Source: Planctomycetia bacterium (GTDB taxonomy: Bacteria > Planctomycetota > Planctomycetia > Gemmatales > Gemmataceae). Taken from it: a DNA stretch of 45,941 bases. Below the pieces are notes generated by a model. It saw only the letters and a list, made by a program, of their open reading frames with translations. It did not search any database and was not told the DNA's origin. Below are positions 10,101-17,900 of this stretch, piece after piece. The stretch is taken from the NCBI GenBank assembly GCA_005808665.1, contig SYLG01000105.1, forward strand, positions 1-45,941. Direction: 5' to 3'. A program made the position numbers and the translations under genes. Position 1 is the stretch's first letter. The number at the start of each line of letters is the position of its first letter.

Positions 10101-10530
10101 GTATCTCCCGGTATTCCATCCAACCCAAACGGTCTACCCAGTCCAACGCCTGGGTTTCATCCCAAACACCGGCAATTTTGGCACGATGAACCGCAGCATG
10201 AATGCGCCCATGAAACAAATTGCGCCAAAGCCAGGTGAGGGCCTGATTCCGATCCCAGGACCGCGTTTGGGCCACTGTTGGTTGGGCAATTAGCAAAACG
10301 GTTTGATCAGGACCACTCGGGGGTGGGAGTTCTTCCGGGGCAAAAACGCCCATATTCGAAAGACTCGAATAAGGAATTAGGGAGAGGTCCGAATGGGGAA
10401 GGTTCCAAGCCAATCCCGGATAACCCAAATGGGCTTGGAGGATATTTCGTAAAAGTTGCCTGGAGACGATTCTGGCCGAGGGTACCGTCTTTGTTGCTAG
10501 TGTTCCAAGTTCTTCCACCGACCAGGTCAT
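7189..10530 (-). CDS. large multi-pass membrane protein of unknown function (1113 aa)
   Basis: I do not recognise a family. The first ~530 residues are soluble-looking and helical. One segment (around YFEAALTYLDASLVEPTRSR) resembles a TPR-type helical repeat. The middle (about 540-870) holds many hydrophobic stretches (FVLLWAILPLLMTIVLW, LLAITFLYFLFLLHVGLV, FLVFGILMAIFA, FMLVLVVPIAG), so it is polytopic. The last ~200 residues are again soluble, with DHRCWLFREEEI and FELDTRDQPL. Its start is 66 bp behind yacG and it is followed by the two spermidine-synthase-like genes, so it may sit at the tail of the chaperone cluster or head the next run. Its length and lack of motifs point to a lineage-specific planctomycete protein. 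Confidence 0.8.
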   Translation of the reverse strand: MTWSVEELGTLATKTVPSARIVSRQLLRNILQAHLGYPGLAWNLPHSDLSLIPYSSLSNMGVFAPEELPPPSGPDQTVLLIAQPTVAQTRSWDRNQALTWLWRNLFHGRIHAAVHRAKIAGVWDETQALDWVDRLGWMEYREIRTVLLEENLIGSDAETGQVLEEFLSVVLELLVFETDRVREWFPLLEPGRIQDLVSLVGSPREHLSASRPDGAIHPATLRTLSPEKTFVPADREFDGREYDNCIRSAKRHETEGRYFEAALTYLDASLVEPTRSRGRMHKAAWKQLAQTLGGEGLFEVGGVVPDWALHWLDLAANQKASGGPEFQALHAVFDARVMLSQKPSELRPWSWLLSMCKGPLRKELPGVELLSARGCLQKAKLFILRSDLGEPVIGAILAQLDASIHRLEIQIRNTFSPLFQKAMEDASFNPTLVVEKAARNAIIEEMVERLLQSRQLSFGDLRDILARNELKLPDLTGVSGWWRGDPLRNLDKAMARHVPGAYRPGELYTTGLEALSSLFYATATGRFVLLWAILPLLMTIVLWKFPQYMHEELLKFAGFVSRNPELYDACLESEAAHLPTFETTSWTTPVLASVEDHANHKGEVEKRIVLGSPPLLAITFLYFLFLLHVGLVKRLTISFFSHFAKGFRFIFWTIPGTIFRTPIVQTVLGLPPIRWLWTLGFKPLLIAALVYWLVAGRLASLGFGPILKFLVFGILMAIFASRPFIRANAWLWDLFGEWMHEFGIQSLYRVAAWFAWLARQVMDWVSIVLLGINEWLRPKAETKGASLVFKGILGAIFQPVLWFLRFAVTVLIEPQINPIKHFPTVTIGHKFMLVLVVPIAGQLEQLGLDKAVAYTTSLLFVFGVPGFFGFMVWELKENWRIYDANRPNRLGRLRIGSHGESFLSLFSPGFHSGTLAKAYRRLRHATGIKRLRILSEIAHHKEKLALIFHRHGDELSQLTGNTSGKGVPRISFHRLGIRGVCLHLSTEQKPAYCMAYEIIDHRCWLFREEEIQSDLVEKNLEGLDAALGLQIRQSDLPKTGGKPWQTDGHLLLVPGQNHIPTFELDTRDQPLRVLNDAGPTNYLIDLDEMDARKKTPEWTSWVQFWDQPIRKMK

Positions 10531-10596
10531 CCTGAATACCCCAACGCCTGATCAATGATTGCCACAGTTATGATAGGATTATCCTTAACATCTGCC

Positions 10597-10803
10597 CTAT
10601 TCCTCATCCTTTTGAACCGGGTTTGGCACATCACCACTCATTGCCGCATGGAGCTTTTCGGCGTGACTGCCGTTCATCCAACGGCCCAAATCCACAAGTT
10701 GGCATTTTTTCGAACAAAAGGGAAAGGAAGGCCACTCCGCCCCAAAGGTGGATGACCCTGGCATGGGTTTATCACAGATTGGACAGATTATTTTTGGGGG
10801 CAT
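10597..10803 (-). CDS. yacG: DNA gyrase inhibitor YacG (zinc-finger)
   Basis: This 68-residue protein has the YacG layout. CPIC at residues 7-10 and FPFCSKKCQ at 28-35 give the four zinc ligands Cys7, Cys10, Cys30 and Cys34, followed by VDLGRWM, the family signature. YacG in Escherichia coli binds GyrB and inhibits gyrase. The acidic C-terminus (VQKDEE) fits. It is placed at the end of the dnaJ-grpE-fmdB run, 32 bp behind the FmdB-type gene, so co-transcription is likely. The ribosome binding site is weak. Confidence in the family is high; regulation with the chaperones is inference. Confidence 0.92.
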   Translation of the reverse strand: MPPKIICPICDKPMPGSSTFGAEWPSFPFCSKKCQLVDLGRWMNGSHAEKLHAAMSGDVPNPVQKDEE

Positions 10804-10835
10804 GGTTACAATTCCAAAGGTTCAGGCCAAGGGAA

Positions 10836-11186
10836 TTAATCTTTGGATTTCTTGGAGGGAGTTGATTTTGGAGCCGGGGTTGGCTCCTTGGCAGGTGCGG
10901 TTGCGGACCCTTCCTTGCCTGTTTCGGGGGCCTTGGATGTTTCCTTATTGGAGGATTCGGTATGGGAAGGATTGTCGGCCTTGGCCGCCTTGTTATAGGA
11001 ATCGGGACGGTAGTCCGTTTCGTAAAATCCGCTGCCCTTGAATAGGATGGCTGCCCCGGTACCAATGAGCCTTGCCAGTTTGTTCTTTTTGCATTTGGGG
11101 CACTTTTTAAGGGTCGCTTCGCTGAATGACTGGAATTCATCGAAGCGGTGAGCACAGGAGGAACACTGATATTCATAGGTTGGCAT
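10836..11186 (-). CDS. FmdB-family zinc ribbon protein
   Basis: The start is placed at the ATG at 11186, giving MPTYEYQC, the invariant beginning of FmdB-type zinc ribbons; AAGGA lies 9 nt upstream. Zinc ligands are Cys8, Cys11, Cys29 and Cys32 (CSSC and CPKC), followed by GTGAAILFKGSGFYETDYR, also typical of the family. The last ~50 residues are a Lys/Pro/Ala/Ser-rich low-complexity tail (PTPAPKSTPSKKSKD), longer than usual. The family is described as putative regulatory proteins, but its function is not settled. It sits 48 bp behind grpE and before yacG, suggesting a shared transcript and a link to protein quality control. Confidence 0.9.
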   Translation of the reverse strand: MPTYEYQCSSCAHRFDEFQSFSEATLKKCPKCKKNKLARLIGTGAAILFKGSGFYETDYRPDSYNKAAKADNPSHTESSNKETSKAPETGKEGSATAPAKEPTPAPKSTPSKKSKD

Positions 11187-11234
11187 TGTAACCATTCCTT
11201 TATAAACGAAGCTTGATTTCTATTCCCTGCGGGA

Positions 11235-11756
11235 TTAACTGCTGATGATGACTTTTGCAGGACGCAATACCCTGTCGTGGAGTAACCAACCCTGTTCGAA
11301 AGCCTGTAACACCGTTTGTGAGGGGTGATCCGGGCTTGCAAGTTGGGTCACTGCTTCATGATGGTTTGGATCAAAGGGATTGCCTACGCATTCCATCCGG
11401 TTGATGCCATGGCGTTTTAAAAGCTCGATGCATTGGCCCATAACCAAACGGACCCCTTGGGTCAGGGCACTGTTGTCACCCGCTTGGGCGGCAGCTTCAA
11501 GTGCGCGATCCAGGTTATCGAGGACAGGAAGCAGGTCGGATGCCAAAGGCAATTGGGCATATCGGCGTTCCTGTTGCAGGTCCCGCTGTTGCCGTTTTTG
11601 ATAATTTTCAAATTCGGCACGGACACCTTTGGCCAAAGCCAGGTATTCGTCACGGGTTTTTTCCGTTTCTGCCAATTTGTGTTTGAGTCCTTCGACCTCA
11701 ATGGCATCCGTAAATACGATATCGGCAGGTTGATTTTGTGGTTCCGCTTCACTCAT
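11235..11756 (-). CDS. grpE: GrpE, nucleotide exchange factor for DnaK
   Basis: At 173 aa this is a normal-length GrpE. The N-terminal acidic segment leads into a long coiled coil (ETEKTRDEYLALAKGVRAEF) with the family signature ENYQKR near residue 51. LLPVLDNLDRAL marks the four-helix dimer region, and the C-terminal beta-wing has GNPFDPNHHEAV and GWLLHDRVLRPAKVIIS. It releases ADP from DnaK in the cytoplasm. It follows dnaJ by 27 bp with an AGGAGGG site, so both are probably translated from one mRNA. No dnaK is in the window, so the partner is encoded elsewhere. Confidence 0.97.
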   Translation of the reverse strand: MSEAEPQNQPADIVFTDAIEVEGLKHKLAETEKTRDEYLALAKGVRAEFENYQKRQQRDLQQERRYAQLPLASDLLPVLDNLDRALEAAAQAGDNSALTQGVRLVMGQCIELLKRHGINRMECVGNPFDPNHHEAVTQLASPDHPSQTVLQAFEQGWLLHDRVLRPAKVIISS

Positions 11757-11783
11757 GGCACAATGGCCCTCCTAATTGTGCTT

Positions 11784-12905
11784 TTATTCTGGTTTGGGAG
11801 TATCCGGGGATCCGGCAAAGAAATTCTTGATTTTTTCAAAGAATCCCTTGGTTTGGGACTGGGGATGTTTGTCTTCAAGGACTTTCAACTCCTTGAAAAG
11901 CTCGAGCTGTTTTGTGGTCAACTTGCGGGGTGTTTCCAACCGCATCTGGACCAACAGGTCACCAGGACGCCCACCCCGCAAATTGGGCATTCCCCGGCCG
12001 GGAACCCGGAGGACCTCCATGGATTGTAATCCGGCTGGTATCTCCAGTTTAACCGGGTCACCAAGGATGCAGGGTAACTCAAGGCTGTCTCCCAATGCGG
12101 CTTGGGCAAAGGAAAAGGGAACCTCACAAATCAGATCGGTACCGTCTCTTTGATAAAACGGATGTTTCCGAACCCGGATGAGAACATACAAGTCCCCAGG
12201 TGTCCCTCTGGCAGGAGCCGCTTCTCCATAACCCGTTAACCGCAGGGAGACCCCATCATCCACTCCGGGCGGGATCTTGACCTCGACTTCCTGCTGAACG
12301 GGTCGGGTTCCCTTGCCACCGCAATTCCTGCAAGGATCCGCAATGGTTTGGCCCGCTCCACCACATGATGGGCAGGCCCGCTGGATACGGAAAAAGCCTT
12401 GGCCCTGAAGCACGGCCCCTTGACCATCACACTTTCGGCATTTGGTTTTTTTGGTGCCCGGTTTACAACCTGATCCCGAGCAATCCCCACACGATTCGCT
12501 TCGGGGAACCTTGATCTTTCGGGTGATTCCCTTGGCAGCTTCGGCCAAATCAATCAGGGTTTCGATCTGGATGTCTTCGCCAGAATTCCGTTGTGGGCGC
12601 CCGCCCGATCCACCAAAGAGGTCGTTGAAAATGTCGAAAATGCTACCCTGACCACCCGAGTTTGCTCCCTCGGTGGCTTCGATCCCGGGAAAGCCATAGC
12701 GGTCATACCGTTTTCTTTTGTCCTGGTCCCTTAGGACCTCGTAAGCCTCGGTTACCTCACGAAAACGAGGTTCAGCATCGGGATTTCCCGCATTGCGATC
12801 GGGGTGCCATTGCATGGCCAACTTGCGATAGGACAATTTGATTTTTTCATCATCGGCCCCTTTTTCCAGTTCGAGGACTTCATAAAGGCAGCGTCTTTTG
12901 GACAT
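11784..12905 (-). CDS. dnaJ: DnaJ co-chaperone (Hsp40)
   Basis: A full-length type I DnaJ (373 aa). The J domain has YRKLAMQWHPDRN with the catalytic HPD. A short Gly/Phe region (IFDIFNDLFGGSGG) follows. Four CxxCxGxG zinc repeats are visible: CGDCSGSG, CRKCDGQG, CPSCGGAG and CRNCGGKG. The two-lobed client-binding C-terminus ends with FFEKIKNFFAG. The N-terminus (SKRRCLYEVLELEKGADDEK) is slightly divergent from the usual DYYEVLGV. Upstream, an intrinsic terminator-like hairpin ends only 34 nt before the ATG, so the promoter must overlap it or lie in groEL1, unless read-through occurs. The ATG has no good Shine-Dalgarno sequence. Confidence 0.97.
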   Translation of the reverse strand: MSKRRCLYEVLELEKGADDEKIKLSYRKLAMQWHPDRNAGNPDAEPRFREVTEAYEVLRDQDKRKRYDRYGFPGIEATEGANSGGQGSIFDIFNDLFGGSGGRPQRNSGEDIQIETLIDLAEAAKGITRKIKVPRSESCGDCSGSGCKPGTKKTKCRKCDGQGAVLQGQGFFRIQRACPSCGGAGQTIADPCRNCGGKGTRPVQQEVEVKIPPGVDDGVSLRLTGYGEAAPARGTPGDLYVLIRVRKHPFYQRDGTDLICEVPFSFAQAALGDSLELPCILGDPVKLEIPAGLQSMEVLRVPGRGMPNLRGGRPGDLLVQMRLETPRKLTTKQLELFKELKVLEDKHPQSQTKGFFEKIKNFFAGSPDTPKPE

Positions 12906-12938
12906 CTCAGGAGATCCGTATTTTCAAATGGTCAAAAC

Positions 12939-12985
12939 GAAAAAGGACGAACGGAAGGGTTGTTTGGCCCGACCCGTCCGTCCTT
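12939..12985 (-). terminator. intrinsic terminator-like hairpin between groEL1 and dnaJ
   Basis: On the minus strand the transcript can form a 12-bp stem, AAGGACGGACGG pairing with CCGTTCGTCCTT (one G-U wobble), with a ~19-nt loop and then TTTTT. It lies 21 bp after the groEL1 stop and 34 nt before the dnaJ ATG. Confidence 0.8.
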
Positions 12986-13005
12986 AGGTAGTCCCCCGAC
13001 GATTT

Positions 13006-14640
13006 TTAACGAACCGCCCCGACAACTTTGGTGGCGTGTTCGTCCTCATCGATCTTGGTGATCATCACTTCCGTGGTGAGCATCAGGCCTGCAATGCTGG
13101 CGGCATTGGAAAGGGCCTGTTTGGTAACCCGGGTTGGGTCAATGACCCCCGCCTTGAAAAGGTCTTCATACTTTTTCGAAACGGCATTGAAACCAAATTG
13201 GGGGCCCTTTTCGCCAACCGAGCGAATCTCCTCAATCACAACGGCACCATCAAGGCCGGAGTTTTCGGCGATGGTACGAGCGGGTTTTTCCAAAGCACGG
13301 TTGACGATTTCCGCACCGACTTTTTCGTCTTCGTGCAGTTTCTTTACCAGGTCCGCAACCACCTTTTGGCAGCGAAGCAAGGCAACGCCACCGCCGGGCA
13401 GGATGCCATCGGCAATCGCCGCACGGGAGGCATGCAGGGCGTCTTCAACACGGCCCTTGGTTTGTTTCATTTCGGCTTCGGTGGTTCCACCGACGCGAAT
13501 GATGGCGACCCCACCGGTCAGTTTGGCAAGGCGTTCGGTAAATTTTTCCTTGTCATAGTCCGATTCGGTCTGGTCCATTTGCTTTCGGATCTGGGAAATC
13601 CTCTTTTGGATGCCGTCCTTCCGAGCCGCATCCATTTTGCTCACCACAATGGTGCTGGCTTCCCTTTCGACGGTGACCTTTTCGGCGGTACCCAAATGTT
13701 CAAGCGTTACATTCTCGATTTTGATGCCGAGGTCTTCGCTAATGAAGGTTCCACCGGTCAGAATCGCAATGTCACCCAGAATCGCCCGTCGGCGATCCCC
13801 AAACCCGGGCGCCTTGACCGCAACCACCTTGAAAACACCGCGCATTTTGTTGATAACCAGGGCCGCAAGTGCCTCGCTTTCAACATCTTCCGCAATGATG
13901 ACCAGTTCGCGACCCGCTTGGGCAACCTGCTCAAGCATGGGGACCATTTCACGGACATTGTTGAGCTTCTTCTCATAAATCAATATGAGAGGATTGTCCA
14001 TCTTGGCCGACATGTCTTCCGGATCGTTAATGAAGTAGGGCGAAATGTAGCCCTTGTCGAACTGCATTCCCTCGACAAGTTCAAGCGTGGTTTCAGAAGT
14101 TTTACCCTCCTCCACCGTAATGACGCCGTCTTTACCCACCTTTTGAAAAGCCTCTGCCATCATGTCGCCGATTTTGCGGTCATTATTGGCACTGATTGAA
14201 GCAACCTGGGCCACTTCTTCGGTGGAGGACATGGGCTTGGAAAGCTTGGTGAGTTCCTCAACCACTTTCTCTACGGCTTTGTCGATACCTTTTTTCACGG
14301 CCATCGGGTTGGCACCCGAGGTAATGTTGCGAAGGCCTTCCTGATACACGGCCAATCCGAGGATCGTTGCCGTGGTGGTACCATCACCCGCCTTGTCGGA
14401 GGTCTTCTGGGCCACGGCGTTGATCAGTTTGGCACCCATGTTCTCAAAGGGATCGGCCAGGTCGATTTCCTTGGAAACCGTTACGCCGTCCTTGGTGACC
14501 GTAGGTCCGCCAAAGCTCTTGTCGATGATCACATTGCGCCCGGTGGGCCCAAGGGTAATCCCAACCGCATGAGCCAACTTCTCGGCACCTGCCAAGAGCT
14601 TTTTCCGGGCATCATCCGTGTAAAGCAACTGTTTCGCCAT
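13006..14640 (-). CDS. groL: GroEL chaperonin, paralogue next to groES (no GGM tail)
   Basis: A complete 60-kDa chaperonin subunit (544 aa). ATP-site signatures are [17 protein letters not shown] and DGTTTATIL. The apical and intermediate domains are complete, and the C-terminal equatorial signature is [10 protein letters not shown]. It ends at [10 protein letters not shown] with no Gly-Gly-Met tail, the tail that normally projects into the folding chamber. AAGGAG lies 8 nt before the ATG. It directly follows groES (39 bp), so groES-groEL1 form an operon ended by the hairpin at 12939-12985. A second, divergent GroEL with a long GGM tail is encoded just upstream, pointing to specialised chaperonins. 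Confidence 0.97.
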   Translation of the reverse strand: MAKQLLYTDDARKKLLAGAEKLAHAVGITLGPTGRNVIIDKSFGGPTVTKDGVTVSKEIDLADPFENMGAKLINAVAQKTSDKAGDGTTTATILGLAVYQEGLRNITSGANPMAVKKGIDKAVEKVVEELTKLSKPMSSTEEVAQVASISANNDRKIGDMMAEAFQKVGKDGVITVEEGKTSETTLELVEGMQFDKGYISPYFINDPEDMSAKMDNPLILIYEKKLNNVREMVPMLEQVAQAGRELVIIAEDVESEALAALVINKMRGVFKVVAVKAPGFGDRRRAILGDIAILTGGTFISEDLGIKIENVTLEHLGTAEKVTVEREASTIVVSKMDAARKDGIQKRISQIRKQMDQTESDYDKEKFTERLAKLTGGVAIIRVGGTTEAEMKQTKGRVEDALHASRAAIADGILPGGGVALLRCQKVVADLVKKLHEDEKVGAEIVNRALEKPARTIAENSGLDGAVVIEEIRSVGEKGPQFGFNAVSKKYEDLFKAGVIDPTRVTKQALSNAASIAGLMLTTEVMITKIDEDEHATKVVGAVR

Positions 14641-14679
14641 CTGGAATCTCCTTCAAATGAATTTGGGTTTGCCTGGGTG

Positions 14680-14994
14680 TTACTTGCCTGATACCAAGCG
14701 GGCCAAAATATCGGACTCGCGGAGTATCTTGTATTCCTTGCCATTGATCTGGACATCGCTGCCGGCATAGCGGCCGTATACCACTTCATCTCCCGCTTTG
14801 ACGGAAAGAGCGGTAACGGTGCCATCGTCATGCCGCTTGCCTTGTCCCACGGCAACTACCGAGCCCCTTTGGGGTTTTTGCTTGGCGTTATCGGGAAGCA
14901 AAATGCCGCCAGAGGTTTTTTCCTCGGCTTCAAGTTGCTCCACAACCACACGGTCATCGAGGGGACGAATCGAAACTGCCTTGTCTTTTGCCAT
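14680..14994 (-). CDS. groS: GroES co-chaperonin
   Basis: The start is set at the ATG at 14994 (MAKDKAVSIRPLDDRVVVEQ), with GGAG nine nt upstream; an earlier in-frame ATG at 15009 overlaps that site. The 104-residue protein has RPLDDRVVVE, the mobile loop EEKTSGGILLPDNAKQKPQRG that contacts GroEL, and VVYGRYAGSDV with KILRESDILA at the end. It caps the GroEL ring in the cytoplasm. A terminator-like hairpin after groEL2 ends about 41 nt upstream of this ATG, leaving little space for a separate promoter. Confidence 0.97.
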   Translation of the reverse strand: MAKDKAVSIRPLDDRVVVEQLEAEEKTSGGILLPDNAKQKPQRGSVVAVGQGKRHDDGTVTALSVKAGDEVVYGRYAGSDVQINGKEYKILRESDILARLVSGK

Positions 14995-15035
14995 GATCTT
15001 TATCTCCAAAACAAATTGAGAACCAGAAGAAATTG

Positions 15036-15069
15036 AAAAAGGGGGAGCCCAACGCCTTGCCGGGCTCCC
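15036..15069 (-). terminator. intrinsic terminator-like hairpin between groEL2 and groES
   Basis: Minus-strand stem GGGAGCCC / GGGCTCCC (8 bp, perfect) with an 11-nt loop, followed by CCTTTTTC. It lies 8 bp after the groEL2 stop codon, so it would make groEL2 monocistronic. Confidence 0.8.
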
Positions 15070-15077
15070 AAGGGACC

Positions 15078-16826
15078 TTACATTCCCATTCCGCCCATTC
15101 CTGGCATACCGCCCATGCCACCCATTCCGCCCATGCCTGGCATGCCGCCCATGCCACCCATTCCGCCCATGCCTTCGTCGCCATGGTGGTGGTGACCTTC
15201 CCCTTCAGGTTTCTTCTTTTCGGGAATGTCCGCAATCATGGATTCGGTGGTCAAAAGCAGGCAGGCAACGGAGGCACCATTTTCCAAGGCACTCCGGGTT
15301 ACCTTAACCGGGTCGATGATGCCGGCTTTCCGCAGGTCCCGGTATTCACCAAGGTCTGCATCGAAACCAAAGGATTTGTCTTTTTCCTTGTAGATCCGGT
15401 TGACCACAACGGCACCATCATGGCCGGCGTTTTCCGCAATCATCCGGCATGGGTATTCCAATACCTTTTTGAGGAGGTTAACCCCGGCCATTTCATCGCC
15501 ATTGAGTTCGTTTTTGGAAAGGAACAGGTCTGGTTTATCAAGGACCCTTCGGCCATTGAGCATCGCCACGCCGCCCCCAGGAACGATTCCCTCGGCAAGG
15601 GCCGCCCGGGTTGCATGGAGGGCATCGTCGTAAAGGGCTTTGCGCTCTTTCATCTCGGTTTCGGTTGCTGCTCCCACTTTAACCTGGGCCACACCACCGG
15701 CCAACTTTGCCAGCCGCTCCTGAAGCTTTTCCTTGTCATAGTCGCTGTCGGTCTTTTCCATTTCGCGACGGATCAATTCGCATCGCCCGGCGACGGCTTT
15801 CTTATCGCCTGCACCTTCGGTGATGGTGGTGTTTTCCGAGTCGATCCGAACCTTTTTGGCACGCCCAAGGTCCGTCAGCTTGATGCTTTCGAGGGTGACG
15901 CCAAGGTCTTTGAAAATGGCCTTTCCACCGGTAAGCGTGGCAATGTCTTCAAGCATGGCTTTGCGACGATCGCCATAGCCTGGGGCCTTGACGGCGGCCA
16001 CATTCAGGACTCCCCGAATCTTGTTCAATACCAGGACGGCAAGGGCTTCGCCTTCGATGTCTTCGGCAATGATAAGGAGCGGTGCATTCTTTTTGGCAAT
16101 CATTTCCAGAAGGGGAATCAGGGTCTTTGCGGAGCTGATTTTCTCTTCGTGGATGAGGATGAAAGGGTTTTCGAAAATGACGCTGACATCTTCCTGATTG
16201 TTGACAAAGTTGGGGCTCAGGTAGCCACGATCAAACTGCATCCCCTGAACCACGGCTACTTCCGTATCGGCGGTTTTGCCTTCCTCGATGGTGATTACAC
16301 CGTTGGTTGCACCAACCTTGTCCATGGCTTCGGATAACTTTTTGCCAATTTCCGAATTGCCGTTGGAGGCAATGGTGGCCACTTCGGTGATCGACTTCCT
16401 GTCTTTCGGGTCGATCTTTTCGGCGTTCTTGTGCAGTTCGGCAACCACCGCGGTTACGCCTTTTTGCACGCCACGGGTCAGGGCCATCGGATCATGACCT
16501 GCGGCAATCATCTTGAGGCCTTCGCGGAAAACCGCTTCGGCAATGACTGTGGCGGTGGTGGTGCCATCGCCGGCCACATCGCTTGTTTTGCTGGCGGCCT
16601 CCTTGACGAGTTGAGCCCCCATGTTTTCAAAAGGGTCCTTCAATTCAATTTCTTCCGCAACCGTCACACCGTCTTTGGTAACGGTGGGGCTCCCCCAGCC
16701 TTTGTCAAGAACCGCATTGCGACCACGGGGCCCCAGGGTGCAGCGAACCGCCCGAGCCAACTTGCTGGCGCCTGCCAAAAGTTTCTGCCTCGCATCGTCG
16801 CTGTAAAGCATTTGCTTTGCGCCCAT
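15078..16826 (-). CDS. groL: GroEL chaperonin, second paralogue with His cluster and GGM tail
   Basis: A complete chaperonin (582 aa), clearly diverged from the neighbour. It has [43 protein letters not shown] and [11 protein letters not shown]. Relative to the groES-linked copy it carries a short insertion near [18 protein letters not shown]. The C-terminus is distinctive: [16 protein letters not shown], then about 30 residues of GGM/GGMPGM repeats. GGM tails occur in classical GroEL, but here the tail is longer and preceded by four histidines. AAGGAG stands before the ATG, and a terminator follows directly. It appears to be separately expressed and must share GroES or another co-chaperonin. 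Confidence 0.96.
   Translation of the reverse strand: MGAKQMLYSDDARQKLLAGASKLARAVRCTLGPRGRNAVLDKGWGSPTVTKDGVTVAEEIELKDPFENMGAQLVKEAASKTSDVAGDGTTTATVIAEAVFREGLKMIAAGHDPMALTRGVQKGVTAVVAELHKNAEKIDPKDRKSITEVATIASNGNSEIGKKLSEAMDKVGATNGVITIEEGKTADTEVAVVQGMQFDRGYLSPNFVNNQEDVSVIFENPFILIHEEKISSAKTLIPLLEMIAKKNAPLLIIAEDIEGEALAVLVLNKIRGVLNVAAVKAPGYGDRRKAMLEDIATLTGGKAIFKDLGVTLESIKLTDLGRAKKVRIDSENTTITEGAGDKKAVAGRCELIRREMEKTDSDYDKEKLQERLAKLAGGVAQVKVGAATETEMKERKALYDDALHATRAALAEGIVPGGGVAMLNGRRVLDKPDLFLSKNELNGDEMAGVNLLKKVLEYPCRMIAENAGHDGAVVVNRIYKEKDKSFGFDADLGEYRDLRKAGIIDPVKVTRSALENGASVACLLLTTESMIADIPEKKKPEGEGHHHHGDEGMGGMGGMGGMPGMGGMGGMGGMPGMGGMGM
15100..15171 (-). repeat. 36-bp tandem repeat encoding the GroEL2 GGM tail
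   Basis: Two 36-bp units (15100-15135 and 15136-15171) differ at a single base and encode the [12 protein letters not shown]-type repeat. Further partial units follow toward the stop codon. Such repeats can change length by slippage. Confidence 0.85.
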
Positions 16827-16932
16827 TCGAATCTCCTTGAGTTATCCAAACCTTGCGAAAAATCCGTGAACCATGGGGCGGGTCTTTTTTTCCCATAACG
16901 CCAGCGGCGAACCCCTTGTTATTCCTTGACTT

Positions 16933-16950
16933 AAGCAACCTCTGTGCCGA
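16933..16950 (-). promoter_or_regulatory. possible sigma-54 promoter upstream of groEL2
   Basis: On the minus strand the sequence TCGGCAC-AGAGG-TTGCTT matches the -24/-12 consensus TGGCAC-N5-TTGCW except for one base, with exact spacing. It lies about 105 nt upstream of the groEL2 ATG. A single match may be chance. Confidence 0.25.
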
Positions 16951-17072
16951 CCTATGCAAAAGCCGCAAACTATTGTTACCAAAAAACTTATAAAACCCTT
17001 TCCCTTCCTCAATTCATGCCAAGGCCATGTCAAACTGGCAGAAAACCCATGTCGGCGAACCCTTTTGACAAA

Positions 17073-17102
17073 CAAAAAGGCCCCGGTTTCACCCAGGGCC
17101 TG
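17073..17102 (-). terminator. intrinsic terminator after the Bax-inhibitor-1 gene
   Basis: Minus-strand stem AGGCCCTGG / CCGGGGCCT with a 6-nt loop GTGAAA, then TTTTTG, starting about 29 bp after the stop codon at 17131. This is a canonical rho-independent layout separating this gene from groEL2. Confidence 0.88.
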
Positions 17103-17130
17103 GACCATGATTCATCCTGTCAGGGACACA

Positions 17131-17859
17131 TTAATCCCGGCTTTGAAAACTCATCAAAATCCGGAAAATGTAAAAGAAAAGGGTAACGGCCGAGCTAAAC
17201 AACATCAATGCTGCCGCAACATACATATCCGAGGGAAACCGGTTCATTACCTCGGAGGTTTGGTAAAGGATGCAGGCAGACAACAGGCCCACCATGGCAA
17301 AGCTGAACCAAACCCCAAGGGAAAGGTTAAACAGGATGGAACAAAGGATCAGGCCCAGAGCCAGAAAGGAACCCATGGTGATGGCCGTCCGGAGGAAACT
17401 GTAATCCGTTCCCGTGGTGATGACCGCCGCACTTAGGCCTCCAAACACACATAGGGACAAAATCCCGGCAGACTGGGTTAGTCCCAGCATCCTTTCCCTG
17501 CCCAAAGTCATTTCCGCATAAAAGAACAGGGGTAAAAGTAACAGGGCCTCCATGGATATGAACAAGCCTAAACCCAAATATTGAAGCGATTGACTGACCC
17601 GTTGGGAGGCAATGGATTGAGCTACCCAGCTGATGGCCATAAATCCCAGGAAGATGCCAAGCATTCCAAAGGGACTTCTACCCAAAAAACCGAATACCTG
17701 ATTTGGGGTCAGGGTTTGGAGCAAAAAGGTTTCCATTGCCACCAAAGCAAGCAGCGACCCTGCCAATAAGGCGTAGGTTCGCCGCATAAAGGTGGCTCGT
17801 TCGGCGGTAGCCGCTTGGGCAGCAACTTCAAATCCTTCACTCTCATAACCATAAGACAT
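17131..17859 (-). CDS. Bax inhibitor-1/YccA-family membrane protein
   Basis: The 242-aa protein has seven probable membrane helices in the arrangement of the BI-1/YccA family. It starts with a short soluble N-terminus ending in FMRRTYALLAGSLLALVAM. Family-type segments are FLGFMAISWVAQSIA, SLCVFGGLSAAVITTGTDYS and SFAMVGLLSACILYQTSEVM. The last helix is YVAAALMLFSSAVTLFFYIF, typical of the family's C-terminus. Bacterial members include YccA, a modulator of the FtsH protease, and pH-sensitive calcium-leak channels; which applies here is unknown. AAGGAGG stands 6 nt before the ATG. It lies 41 bp behind an AsmA-like gene and ends in its own terminator. Confidence 0.9.
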   Translation of the reverse strand: MSYGYESEGFEVAAQAATAERATFMRRTYALLAGSLLALVAMETFLLQTLTPNQVFGFLGRSPFGMLGIFLGFMAISWVAQSIASQRVSQSLQYLGLGLFISMEALLLLPLFFYAEMTLGRERMLGLTQSAGILSLCVFGGLSAAVITTGTDYSFLRTAITMGSFLALGLILCSILFNLSLGVWFSFAMVGLLSACILYQTSEVMNRFPSDMYVAAALMLFSSAVTLFFYIFRILMSFQSRD

Positions 17860-17900
17860 GGGACACCTCCTTTTTGAATACCATCACGATCTATCATTTA

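Larger units (their letters stand above)
16827..17130. other. 304-bp intergenic region upstream of groEL2
   Basis: The region holds the terminator of the upstream Bax-inhibitor gene, a sigma-54-like element and the groEL2 leader. I saw no CIRCE element (TTAGCACTC-N9-GAGTGCTAA) and no convincing sigma-32 pair, although groE operons often have one. No ORF with coding character was seen. Confidence 0.5.

Noticed and set aside
10568-10579. 12-mer TTATGATAGGAT shared with the inverted repeat upstream of the DUF1559 gene
   Set aside because: A 12-base match is expected many times by chance in this length; the second arm of the repeat is not conserved here.
13036-14199. Long plus-strand ORFs opposite groEL1 (and 15033-16337 opposite groEL2)
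   Set aside because: Mirror frames of strongly codon-biased groEL genes; no domains.
16850-16875. CCCCAT element suggesting a sigma-32 heat-shock promoter before groEL2
   Set aside because: No CTTGAA-like -35 box at the proper distance.
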